NCBI GenBank assembly: GCA_001464425.1
Contig: LNEK01000040.1
Span: 124,001 to 188,000 of the forward strand
From: Alphaproteobacteria bacterium Ga0077535
GTDB lineage: Bacteria; Pseudomonadota; Alphaproteobacteria; Caulobacterales; Aquidulcibacteraceae
Reading direction: 5' to 3'
Length of the DNA stretch: 64,000 nt
Shown here: one piece after another, positions 27,430-35,704 of the stretch
Numbering within the stretch: position 1 is the first letter of the stretch
How the letters are laid out: each line of letters begins with the position of its first letter
Notes under the pieces: model-generated
Database searches by the model: none
Told to the model about the DNA's origin: nothing
What the model saw: the letters and a program-made list of their open reading frames with translations, nothing else
Made by a program: the position numbers and the translations under genes

Positions 27430-28908
27430 CTATCTCCGTTGCATTTCAGGCGCGCCGAACAGAAGCGCGAGGCCTTGAGCGGGGCTTTCGGCGCGCATGA
27501 TGGCGGTGCGGCTTTCGTCGCTGAACAGCGGGCCGAGGCATTCGGCGGCGAGATCGGCGGGGTTCACGTCGGCGCGCGCGATGCGCGTTGCGTAGGCTTG
27601 GGCGAACTCGAGCCGTTTATAAACGAGGTCAGCCGTGAGCCAGGAATCGGCGATGTCGGACCAGCCATCGGGGCCGGGCGCCGCATAAGGACGCTGGCCC
27701 ATCGCAACCAAAGCGGCGATGCCGGCGCCAGGTGGCAGTGTGCGCACGTTGGCGGCGCGCAGCAGCGTGATTGTGTATTCCTCCGGGCGCTTGAACTTTG
27801 CGAACGGCGTTTCCCAAGCTTCGGGACTATCGACCAGAGCTTCCATCGTGGCGCGCAGATCGCCGTCGCTCTGCGTGAATGCACGTTCGACGCGGGTTAT
27901 CGCGGCGGGCGGCGGATCGTCAGCGATATAATGGCGGCAGAGTTTCGTCGCGAGAAAGCGCGCGGTGGCGGGATGGCGCGCAAGATCGACTAGCGCGGCT
28001 TCACCTTGCGCGATGCCGTCCTGCGCATAGCTCCGGCCGAGCAGGGTTTGTGCGCCGGGCTCGTGCGCGTCGGCGTCGAACTCGAAAAGTTGGTGGCCGT
28101 TGCGGCTGGCGACGTCGTCGCTGATCAGGTCGCGCAGGCGCGCGCGCTCGTACGTCCAGCCAGTGATGATGGCGGCGAGCGCTTGCACATCGGCTTGGGT
28201 GTAGCCGCCGGTTACGCCGAGCGTGTGCAGCTCAAGAATTTCGCGAGCGAGGTTTTCGTTGAGGCCGCTGGGGCGGCCGCCACCCGGCAAGCGCCGGCCG
28301 CGGCGCGGGTTCTGCGCGGTGCGGCTGTTGGGGCCGATAGAGAGCCAATTGTCGAGATAGACGATCATGCCCGGATGCTTGGTCGAAGCGAGCAGCATGT
28401 CGGCGAAACGGCCGCCGACATGCGGGCGGATAGCGTCTTTCTCGAACGAGGGCGGGAGCGCGATGGCGGCGGGTTTGGCGGTGGAGACGGTGAAGTGGTT
28501 GGACCAGAAATGTACGAGCCGCTCGTGTACCGGGCGCTCGCTGGTGATGGCGGCTTCGACGCGGGCGCCAACGGCGCGCGTGGCGCGGGCGCGAAAGTTC
28601 TCGACGAAATCTTCTTCCACTGAGAGGCGCTGCAGCTCTTCGCGCGTGATACCTTGCCGTTCCGCGCGCTCTTCCACGCGTGCGCCGTTGCCATTGTTCA
28701 AACGACGGCGCGCGAGCCAGCGACCGAAGGCGAGCAGATCATCCTCGGCCGGCGGCAGCGCTGCTATTTGTGGCGGCAGCTGCGCTTGGTGGCCTAGCTG
28801 GGACTTTACCCAGCCGCGGGGGTCGCCAGCAATGACCCGCAGGTCGCCGGGACGAGGGCCAAAGCCGAAGCGATGCGCGGCAATGGCGGCGAGCCTAAGA
28901 TCGGGCAT
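27430..28908 (-). CDS. DUF1800 domain protein
   Basis: 492 residues with the family pattern: AAHRFGFGPRPGDL near the start, the central block ERLVHFWSNHFTV, and NLAREILELHTLGVTGGYTQADVQALA, with FLATKLCRHYIADDPPPAAI toward the C-terminus. Function is unknown; the family is nearly always paired with DUF1501, as here. No classical signal peptide is seen, although the start could be elsewhere. First gene of the pair. Confidence 0.9.
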   Translation of the reverse strand: MPDLRLAAIAAHRFGFGPRPGDLRVIAGDPRGWVKSQLGHQAQLPPQIAALPPAEDDLLAFGRWLARRRLNNGNGARVEERAERQGITREELQRLSVEEDFVENFRARATRAVGARVEAAITSERPVHERLVHFWSNHFTVSTAKPAAIALPPSFEKDAIRPHVGGRFADMLLASTKHPGMIVYLDNWLSIGPNSRTAQNPRRGRRLPGGGRPSGLNENLAREILELHTLGVTGGYTQADVQALAAIITGWTYERARLRDLISDDVASRNGHQLFEFDADAHEPGAQTLLGRSYAQDGIAQGEAALVDLARHPATARFLATKLCRHYIADDPPPAAITRVERAFTQSDGDLRATMEALVDSPEAWETPFAKFKRPEEYTITLLRAANVRTLPPGAGIAALVAMGQRPYAAPGPDGWSDIADSWLTADLVYKRLEFAQAYATRIARADVNPADLAAECLGPLFSDESRTAIMRAESPAQGLALLFGAPEMQRR

Positions 28909-28978
28909 GGGCGCTCCTCCGATGTCACTCTAACGGAGTGCACGGCGGAGTCCGTCGAAAATACTGACTGTGCGCCGC

Positions 28979-29929
28979 CTAGAGAGGGCGGACGTTGATT
29001 TCGCTGTTGGCGAGCGGCAGTTCGACCAGCATGCCGACGCGGCCGGCGACGACATCGTCAAAACCAGCGGCGCGGGCTTCGGCGACTTGCGTTTGCGCCG
29101 ACAGCGGATTTTCAGCGCCGGTGAGCACGACCATGCCGGTGTTCAGAGATTGTGCGTTGGCGGCGGCGTCACGGGCGGAGAAGCCGCCGGTGACTTCGGC
29201 CGAACGCTGCGTTTCTGCGCCCTGCAGCACGACATCCGCATCGCGGGCGGCGGCTGAAGTGGCGACACGGCCATCACCGCCGACGACGATCGAGCGGCCG
29301 CGATAGTCGAAGCGATAGCCGACGCGGCCAGAGAAGGAATCTTCTTCGGTGGTGAAGGCGGAGACGACGAGGCCATCGGCTTCGAAGACGATGACGGAGC
29401 GGCCCGGTTCAGGCGACGGGCCCCAAGCTTGCAGGCCGCGCGAGGCGCCGTCGAAGCCGCCGGCTTGGTTCAAGCCATCGACCAGGCGTTGCGTATCGGC
29501 GGGGCCGTACACGGGAAGCAGTGCGTTGCCGCCATTGCTGGAGGCGCCGTAGAGCGCGCTGAGATCGGCGGCTTGCGGCAGGTCAGCGTCGGTCAACAGG
29601 ACGGCGCTCAGGCGCTCCATCGGGATGTTGCGGCGCTGGAGCGAAGATGCGGCGCCGGAGCCGGCGTCGACGATGAAGAGGCGGCCGGCGGCGGCGACAG
29701 CGAGGCAGGGCTGCTGCTGGACGCTGTCAGGATCGCCGCACACGATGGCGCGCAGAGCGGTTGAATCAAACAGGTTGGCGCTGGCGGCGCTCTGCTGCTC
29801 TTCATAAGCGGCATAGGCGCGGGCGATGGCCTCTTGGCCTTCAGGCGTTTGAGAGCCGACTACCCAGCCGCCCCAAAACAGCCCCGACAGCGTCACGAAA
29901 ATCGCGGACGACTTACCGATCGCATGCAT
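28979..29929 (-). CDS. Metallo-beta-lactamase-fold protein with its metal site lost
   Basis: 316 residues from the ATG at 29929 (GGA-type site upstream). An N-terminal membrane anchor or signal (AIFVTLSGLFWGGWVVG) precedes an MBL-like domain: CLAVAAAGRLFIVDAGSGAA, NIPMERLSAVLLTDADLPQA, then YRFDYRGRSIVVGGDG. In active relatives the segment after LLT reads HxHxDH; here it is DADLPQ, so all ligands of that motif are replaced. Later expected ligands are also not evident (VVGGDGRVA in place of a Ser-Asp-Thr-type block). It is probably a non-catalytic periplasmic binding or scaffold protein. Divergent from murI. Confidence 0.75.
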   Translation of the reverse strand: MHAIGKSSAIFVTLSGLFWGGWVVGSQTPEGQEAIARAYAAYEEQQSAASANLFDSTALRAIVCGDPDSVQQQPCLAVAAAGRLFIVDAGSGAASSLQRRNIPMERLSAVLLTDADLPQAADLSALYGASSNGGNALLPVYGPADTQRLVDGLNQAGGFDGASRGLQAWGPSPEPGRSVIVFEADGLVVSAFTTEEDSFSGRVGYRFDYRGRSIVVGGDGRVATSAAARDADVVLQGAETQRSAEVTGGFSARDAAANAQSLNTGMVVLTGAENPLSAQTQVAEARAAGFDDVVAGRVGMLVELPLANSEINVRPL

Positions 29930-30139
29930 AATTCCGACCCCAGTTGTTAACGCGCGCCACGGCGCGTTGACGTAAACCCCACCAAGTCTCACTAACCCGC
30001 GCCATGATTCCGGCAAACTCGGTTAAGGACTGGTTTCCACAGGTGCGTGTTGGACTGGTTCGCGGCGAATGCAAACGAACAAAAGCAAACGTAAATCAGC
30101 AATTTGGTTAATAACTGAGCGAGATAGTCGGTTGCCCAA

Positions 30140-30982
30140 ATGGTTAACGCGATGAAGCGTGTGTTGGTGTTCGACTCCGGCGTCGGCGGTTTGTCGGTGC
30201 TCGACGCGATCGCAGCGTCCGGGCACGCGCTTGAGCTGGACTATGTCGCGGACAATGCGTGGCTGCCCTATGGGTTGAAGTCAGACGCGGAGCTGCGCGG
30301 ACGGGTGCCGGCGCTGCTCGCGCGGCTTTCGGAGCAATGGGCGCCGGACGCTGTCGTGGTGGCGTGCAATACGGCGTCGACGATTGCGCTGGACGCCGTG
30401 CGCGCGGCGCTTGCGATCCCGGTGGTCGGCGTTGTGCCGCCGATCAAACCAGCGGCGGCGCTGACGCGCACGGGCGTGATTGGTCTGTTGGCGACGCCGG
30501 CGACGGTTCGGCGCGCGTACACGAATGATCTCATTCAGCAATTCGCACCGGATAAGCGCGTGGTGCGGTTTGGCTCGGCGGCTTTGGTTCAGGCTGCGGA
30601 ACAAAAGCTGCGCGGCGAGCCGTTCGATCCCGCCGCGCTGAGCGAGGCGATGGAGGGGCTGTTCGGCGTGCCGGGCGGGGCGGATATCGACGTGATCGCG
30701 CTGGCGTGCACGCATTTTCCGTTGCTAGCGCAGGAATTGGCGGCGGCGGCGCCGCGCCCAGTGGTATGGTTGGACTCGGGCGAGGCGATCGCGCGCCGGG
30801 TGGCGCACGTACTCATCGCCGAACATGGCGCCCCCCGCATGCGGCGCGCTGGCTTCACTGACGCTAACGCAGCCAAAAGCGTATTCGGCGCTTTTGATGC
30901 GCGCGGCTTTGCAACTTTTGCTCAAATCGGCGGCGCGCCTGTGTTCGACGCCGCACCAATTGCAGACTCAGCCTCCGCGTGA
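30140..30982 (+). CDS. murI: Glutamate racemase
   Basis: 280 residues. Makes D-glutamate for peptidoglycan. Both halves of the pseudo-symmetric active site are present: VFDSGVGGLSVLDA with VACNTAST (Cys 76) and LACTHFPLL (Cys 190). The start is either 30140 or the ATG at 30152; neither has a strong ribosome-binding site. It lies in an otherwise minus-strand neighbourhood, and the 210-bp gap to the divergent MBL-like gene contains the promoters for both but no motif I can assign. Confidence 0.96.
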   Translation: MVNAMKRVLVFDSGVGGLSVLDAIAASGHALELDYVADNAWLPYGLKSDAELRGRVPALLARLSEQWAPDAVVVACNTASTIALDAVRAALAIPVVGVVPPIKPAAALTRTGVIGLLATPATVRRAYTNDLIQQFAPDKRVVRFGSAALVQAAEQKLRGEPFDPAALSEAMEGLFGVPGGADIDVIALACTHFPLLAQELAAAAPRPVVWLDSGEAIARRVAHVLIAEHGAPRMRRAGFTDANAAKSVFGAFDARGFATFAQIGGAPVFDAAPIADSASA

Positions 30983-31072
30983 GCAAGGCGTGTCGTTTCG
31001 GCGACAAAGATAAAGTCTGCGATGACGCCCGGTAACGATCTCCCGCACAAGGAAGATAATGGGAGCGCGGGT

Positions 31073-32731
31073 ATGGCAGCAGCATTTGGCAACACGCCGC
31101 TTGGACTCTCCTCGCAAATTCTCAATCTCGGCGCGGTGCTGACGCGCAAGCCTGATCTCAAGGTGCCGCGCTATCAGCGGCCATACACCTGGACAGACAG
31201 CGAGGTGCGCGAGCTGATCCAGGATTTGTGGGATGCGCACGAACGCAAGGCGCCGTTTTATTTCATCGGCCAGATCGTGCTGGTGAAGAACCACGGCAAG
31301 CTTGAGATCTCGGACGGCCAGCAGCGTTTGGCGACGCTGACGATGTTGTTTGCGTACGCGCGCGACAGAATGCCGGGCAGGGCCAAGCCCTATCAAACGC
31401 TGATCATGGACGGTGATCGCCCGCGGCTCATTCTGCGCGATGAGGACGCGAACTATTTTCTCGGGAAGGTGCAAGAGCCCGGGCACATGGCCGCGCTCTC
31501 GCGCGAGCAGGATACCGGGATTGAATCGCGGGATTTGTTCAAGCTGGCGGCGCGCACCATCGAAGCCGAGCTAGCGAAGATCGAAAGCGATCGCGATCTC
31601 GATAATTTCATGTCGTACGTGGCGCGGTGCTGTACGCTGAACGTTGTCGATGCGGACGAGCGCGGCTGCGCGCAAACCGTGTTTCACACTTTGAACAAGC
31701 GCGGCTCACCGCTCTCCAGCGCCGATATCATCAAGAGCGATCTGATCGAGAATTCGAAGCTCTCGAATGCCGAGGCCGATGCGGCCGCGCGCAAATGGGA
31801 GGAGACCGAAGCGCTGTTCGAGCGCGAGGACTTCGCCAAGCTGCTCTACATGATGCCGTTCCTGCTCACTGGCGAGCAGATGCGCTCGCCGGGCGATCTG
31901 GCTTCATTCCGCAGCGCCGTCGATAATGCCGGCGGCGTTTACAAATTCCTGTTCGAACAATTGCCGCGTTACGCGCTGGCGTTGCGTTCGATTTTTGCGG
32001 GCTCGGTAAATGTGGGCGCCGCAAGCACCGACGTGAACCGGCGCGTGGCGCTAATGAAGCAGGTGGAGAAGTGGGATTGGGCCCCGCCGGCGATCGCGTT
32101 CCTGGCGGAGCATTCGCACGAGCCGGAGCGGGCGCGGAAGTTTTTCCAAGCCTTGGACGGCTTCACCTTCGCTTGCGAGCTTTCGGCGATCGACAACCGC
32201 GTGCGCGAAAAACGCTATGCGTTGGCGGTGAAGAAGGTCGGTGATGACAAGGCGCTCTATAGCGAAGGCGGGCTGGTGCTGAGCGCGGCGGAGAGCGATC
32301 GGTTGATCTTCACGCTCAATCGCTCGCGCAAGCGCGATCGCCAGCGCCGGATGCTGATGATGCGGCTTGAGGCGGCGATGCCGGGCGGCAATCTGCTGAC
32401 CATGACGGACGATGTTACCGTCGAGCACATTCTGCCGAAGAGCGGCAGTTCGTGGTGGAACGAGCGCATCCCCGATCCGGCGTTACGCGCGGAGCTGGCG
32501 CATTTGCTCGGAAATTTGGTGCTGATCACCTACGAGCAGAACAAGGACGCGGACAACAAGCCGTACGACAAGAAGAAGAAAATCTACTTCGAGACGCCGA
32601 ACGCGCCGATCCACAAGCTCACGGAAGATATCCGGCCGATCCAGGAATGGACGCTGCAGGCGATCGAGGAGCGGCACGAGCGGCTGGTGCGCATCCTGTG
32701 CGATGATTGGGGGATCACGCGCGCGGGTTAA
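31073..32731 (+). CDS. DUF262/DUF1524 protein, GmrSD-like putative restriction or defence nuclease
   Basis: 552 residues from the ATG at 31073 (GGGAG seven bases upstream). The N-terminal DUF262 domain has VPRYQRPYTWTDSEVRELIQ, FYFIGQIVLVKN and the diagnostic LEISDGQQRLATLTMLF, corresponding to the ParB-like nucleotide-binding site of GmrS. The C-terminal DUF1524 has TVEHILPKS and LLGNLVLITYEQNKDADNK, the HNH-type nuclease core of GmrD. Single-chain GmrS-GmrD fusions belong to type IV modification-dependent restriction, but many DUF262 proteins are uncharacterised. It sits between murI and the phospholipase-like/DUF4332 gene, 69 bp before the latter and in the same direction. A role in defence is inference. 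Confidence 0.82.
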   Translation: MAAAFGNTPLGLSSQILNLGAVLTRKPDLKVPRYQRPYTWTDSEVRELIQDLWDAHERKAPFYFIGQIVLVKNHGKLEISDGQQRLATLTMLFAYARDRMPGRAKPYQTLIMDGDRPRLILRDEDANYFLGKVQEPGHMAALSREQDTGIESRDLFKLAARTIEAELAKIESDRDLDNFMSYVARCCTLNVVDADERGCAQTVFHTLNKRGSPLSSADIIKSDLIENSKLSNAEADAAARKWEETEALFEREDFAKLLYMMPFLLTGEQMRSPGDLASFRSAVDNAGGVYKFLFEQLPRYALALRSIFAGSVNVGAASTDVNRRVALMKQVEKWDWAPPAIAFLAEHSHEPERARKFFQALDGFTFACELSAIDNRVREKRYALAVKKVGDDKALYSEGGLVLSAAESDRLIFTLNRSRKRDRQRRMLMMRLEAAMPGGNLLTMTDDVTVEHILPKSGSSWWNERIPDPALRAELAHLLGNLVLITYEQNKDADNKPYDKKKKIYFETPNAPIHKLTEDIRPIQEWTLQAIEERHERLVRILCDDWGITRAG

Positions 32732-32800
32732 CCGATCGCTAACCAGTCTGGCCCGAGACCTTTAACCTCGCATTCATGCCTGGGGCGAGGATCGGGCCAG

Positions 32801-34507
32801 ATGTCTTTGTTGTATGCGGTCGTCTTTCAGACGCGCTGCCGTTCAAACCATCACCGCTTGGCGGTTGACGCGCTGCGGCATCTGCAGAGCGCTGAAGCGG
32901 AGCAGTGGCGCAATCTGCTGCTGCACTATCACGCCGAATATCTCGCCGGCGCCAAGGCGCCGGACGAAGTGTTCAAAGACTTCAAGAACCACGTGCTGCA
33001 TGTCCGCGACAATGATTGGGGCGGCGCCATCGACGCGTGCGAGGAATGGTATCGCCGCACGGTGCGCGCGCTCGCGGCGAAGGATTGGAAGCAGGCGGCG
33101 TGGTCGGCCGGGGTGATGAGCCACTATTATGTGGATCCGATCCAGCCTTTCCATACGCACCAGACGGAGGAAGAGGGCGTCATCCACCGCGCGGTGGAGT
33201 GGAGCTTTTCCAAATCGTACAAGACGTTTCAGTACATTCTCGAAAACGATCTCGGCGGCTACCCGGCGGTCAATGTGCCGAGCGGCGATCGCTGGCTCGG
33301 CGACATGGTGCGCGCCGGCGCCAAAGAGGCGACCAAGTCGTACGAGCTGATTATCGATCACTACGACCTTGCTAAGGGCGTGAAAGATCCGCCGGCTGGG
33401 TTGGATCAAGAACTGAAGGACGCGATCGCCAAACTGGTCGGCCATGCGGCGATTGGGTTCTCGCGCATTCTGGATCGTGCGTTTGCCGAAGCCGCTGTCG
33501 CGCCGCCGAAGGTTGGCGGATCGTTGGAGGCGGTCTTCCTCGCGCTCGGCGCACCTATCCAAAGCGTGCTGAAGCTGATGGATGATGCGGCGGCGCGGCG
33601 CGAAGTGCAGGCGCAGTACGAAGAATTCCAGCGCACCGGCAAAGTGCGCAGCACGCTCGGTGAAGACGATAAGGTCGTGCGTGAATTGTACGCGGCTGAA
33701 GTGATGAAGACGCCGCTCTCGTCGCTCGATGCGAAGTGGCCGCGCGAGTTGGGCGCCAAAGCCGGCGAGGGCGCGCCGTCGCGCGAGGTGGTGAAGAAGA
33801 CGGCCGCGGCAAAGCCGAAGAAGACTGCAACCTCTACAAAGCCCGTGGCTGCGAAGCCCGCCAAACCTGCAAAAAAGGTGATCGAGCTCGACCCGCCGCC
33901 AGTAGAGGCCGCTGCCGCTGCGCCGCCTGCAAACGATGTCGCGCCAGCGCCGATGAAAGCCGAAAAGCCAGCGAAAGCGGAGAAGCCGGCGAAAGAGCCG
34001 CCGCTGCCGCGTGAGCTGCCGGAAGGCGCGCCGCTGGCGAAGGTCGACAAGACACTGCCGCGCGCGACTTTGAACGAGCGCGCGCCAGTCGTTCAGGCGC
34101 CCTCGATCGGGCCGAAGACGGCCAAGCGCCTCGAAGCTGTTGGCGTCAAGACGATTGCTGATTTGCTGGCGCTGAAGCCGGAAGAGGGCGAGAGCCAGAT
34201 CGACGTGCGCCACATCTCGGCGCAAGTGATCCGCGATTGGCAGGCGCAAGCTTTGCTCGCGTGCACGGTGCCGGGGCTACGCTCACGCGAGGCGCAGGCG
34301 CTGGTGGCGTGTGGCATCAGCGATATCGAAGAGCTTGCGCTGATGGATGCGACTGAACTCTGCGACGGCGTCGCGCGCTGGGGCTTGTCTGACGAAGGTC
34401 AGCGCGCTTGGGGTTCGGCGCCGGCGCCGACAGTCGATGATGTCGCAACGTGGATCGCACGCGCCAAGCGCGCGCTCGAAGAGGCGAAGTCTACGGCTGC
34501 GGCTTAG
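32801..34507 (+). CDS. Zinc-phospholipase-like domain fused to DUF4332
   Basis: 568 residues. The N-terminal about 290 residues resemble the zinc-dependent phospholipase C / S1-P1 nuclease-like helical fold: HHRLAVDAL near 17-25, LLHYHAEYLAG near 40, and SHYYVDPIQPFHTHQTEEE (107-125) with a cluster of His/Asp ligands. There is no signal peptide, so this would act in the cytoplasm. A 100-residue Lys/Pro/Ala linker (about 320-420) leads to a C-terminal helix-hairpin-helix region (SIGPKTAKRLEAVGVKTIADLLAL and following), matching DUF4332. DUF4332 is a putative nucleic-acid- or protein-binding module. Function unknown. It shares a TTAG stop overlap with the convergent membrane gene. Confidence 0.78.
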   Translation: MSLLYAVVFQTRCRSNHHRLAVDALRHLQSAEAEQWRNLLLHYHAEYLAGAKAPDEVFKDFKNHVLHVRDNDWGGAIDACEEWYRRTVRALAAKDWKQAAWSAGVMSHYYVDPIQPFHTHQTEEEGVIHRAVEWSFSKSYKTFQYILENDLGGYPAVNVPSGDRWLGDMVRAGAKEATKSYELIIDHYDLAKGVKDPPAGLDQELKDAIAKLVGHAAIGFSRILDRAFAEAAVAPPKVGGSLEAVFLALGAPIQSVLKLMDDAAARREVQAQYEEFQRTGKVRSTLGEDDKVVRELYAAEVMKTPLSSLDAKWPRELGAKAGEGAPSREVVKKTAAAKPKKTATSTKPVAAKPAKPAKKVIELDPPPVEAAAAAPPANDVAPAPMKAEKPAKAEKPAKEPPLPRELPEGAPLAKVDKTLPRATLNERAPVVQAPSIGPKTAKRLEAVGVKTIADLLALKPEEGESQIDVRHISAQVIRDWQAQALLACTVPGLRSREAQALVACGISDIEELALMDATELCDGVARWGLSDEGQRAWGSAPAPTVDDVATWIARAKRALEEAKSTAAA

Positions 34508-34911
34508 ATACCCATCAGCGTCAGAACGATCGAAGCGATCAGGATTGGCGCGATAAAGGCCGTGAGGCCGGAGGCGACGATGCGCGCCGTCTTCAGTACG
34601 CGATGGCCTTTCAGCGGCTTGTCTTCACGCGGCGCCAGCGCGAACTTGCACATGAACGCGAACACGCCAGCGATGGCGGCAACTGCGGCGCCAGCAACTG
34701 CGCCGGCGAACAAGGCGGCGACGCCTGAGAGCAGCGCGATCAGGCCGAGGATGCCGTGGCCCCGGTTCATCACGTACTTTACCAGCCGCTCGGCGCGCCC
34801 CGCGTCGAAGGTTGCGAACGCTGCTGGCGAGAGCACGAACGAGAAGAGCATGATCCAGCCCAGCGATGCGCCGGCGAGAACGATTGCGGTGGCTTGTGCG
34901 ACTGCTTGCAT
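34504..34911 (-). CDS. Four-helix membrane protein (DUF4149-like)
   Basis: 135 residues with four hydrophobic helices (about 5-30, 53-70, 72-90, 113-132) separated by the positively charged motif FALAPREDKPLKGHRVLKTAR. The first helix region SFVLSPAAFATFDAGRAERLV resembles the TMEM205/DUF4149 family, which has no settled bacterial function. It ends on the same four bases as the DUF4332 fusion gene. Confidence 0.7.
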   Translation of the reverse strand: MQAVAQATAIVLAGASLGWIMLFSFVLSPAAFATFDAGRAERLVKYVMNRGHGILGLIALLSGVAALFAGAVAGAAVAAIAGVFAFMCKFALAPREDKPLKGHRVLKTARIVASGLTAFIAPILIASIVLTLMGI

Positions 34912-34973
34912 CAGGCGCGCTTAACATGAGTCGGCGCGGCTCGTGCGTCGAACCGGTTGCGAACTAATTCACG

Positions 34974-35567
34974 TTAGCTGCAGCCTTCGACCAATTGAAT
35001 GCTCGGGCCGCCAGCGTGGATCTGGCGGACGATGCCTTGCGCGTCGGTCTCGTAGACTATGCCGCGGGCGTTGGCGTCTTGCACATATTCGGTCGGGCGC
35101 AGATTGACCCACGCAGTTATGTATTCGGCCGGTAGGCCAATGTATTTGTGCGGCGTTGCGATGGCGTCGGCGCCGTAGGCGGCCTTGATGGCGGCGGCGC
35201 TATCGCCGAGGCCGAAGCCGCGGTCGGTCTTCAGAACATTGGTGCGCATGAGGGTGATGCGGCTGAGCACGCCGTTCTCGACCATCAGCAGCATGCCTTC
35301 AGGCGCGCGCTCAGGACGGAATTGTGTGCACACCGCCGGATCGGCGCCGCCAACGGCGTTCGGGTTCGCGTCAGGGCCGAGGGCGGCGGTGATCTCGGCC
35401 ATGGTCATGCCGATGCGCAGCGGGCCCCAGCCATTGGCGGAGAGCGCGTTGGCGTCGATGGGTTGCTCGGCGGGCGCTGGCGCGGCTGGCGCGCTGGGCG
35501 CGGCCGGCGGCTCGGCGGTGCAGGCGGCGAAGGAGAGGGTGAGCGCGAGGGCGAGGATGCGTTTCAT
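34974..35567 (-). CDS. Lipoprotein with SmpA-like repeats
   Basis: 197 residues. A short signal ends in lipobox SFAAC (Cys 16), followed by an Ala/Pro-rich spacer. The globular part contains two related segments, WGPLRIGMTMAEITAALG (about 47-64) and GFGLGDSAAAIKAAYG (about 121-136). These resemble the paired motif of SmpA/BamE-like small lipoprotein domains. Three cysteines remain in the mature part besides the lipidated one. Exact function unknown. Confidence 0.75.
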   Translation of the reverse strand: MKRILALALTLSFAACTAEPPAAPSAPAAPAPAEQPIDANALSANGWGPLRIGMTMAEITAALGPDANPNAVGGADPAVCTQFRPERAPEGMLLMVENGVLSRITLMRTNVLKTDRGFGLGDSAAAIKAAYGADAIATPHKYIGLPAEYITAWVNLRPTEYVQDANARGIVYETDAQGIVRQIHAGGPSIQLVEGCS

Positions 35568-35704
35568 GCGGGGAGAGCTAGGACGAATTTGCGGCCGGGC
35601 TAGGGCTACCGCGCAAACTTGTGCAATGCAGCATCGCGCGGCGGCATTGCCCGGATGACGCGGCCGCTCCGTCTTGCTAGCGGTGTGGGAACCAGAGGGT
35701 TTTC

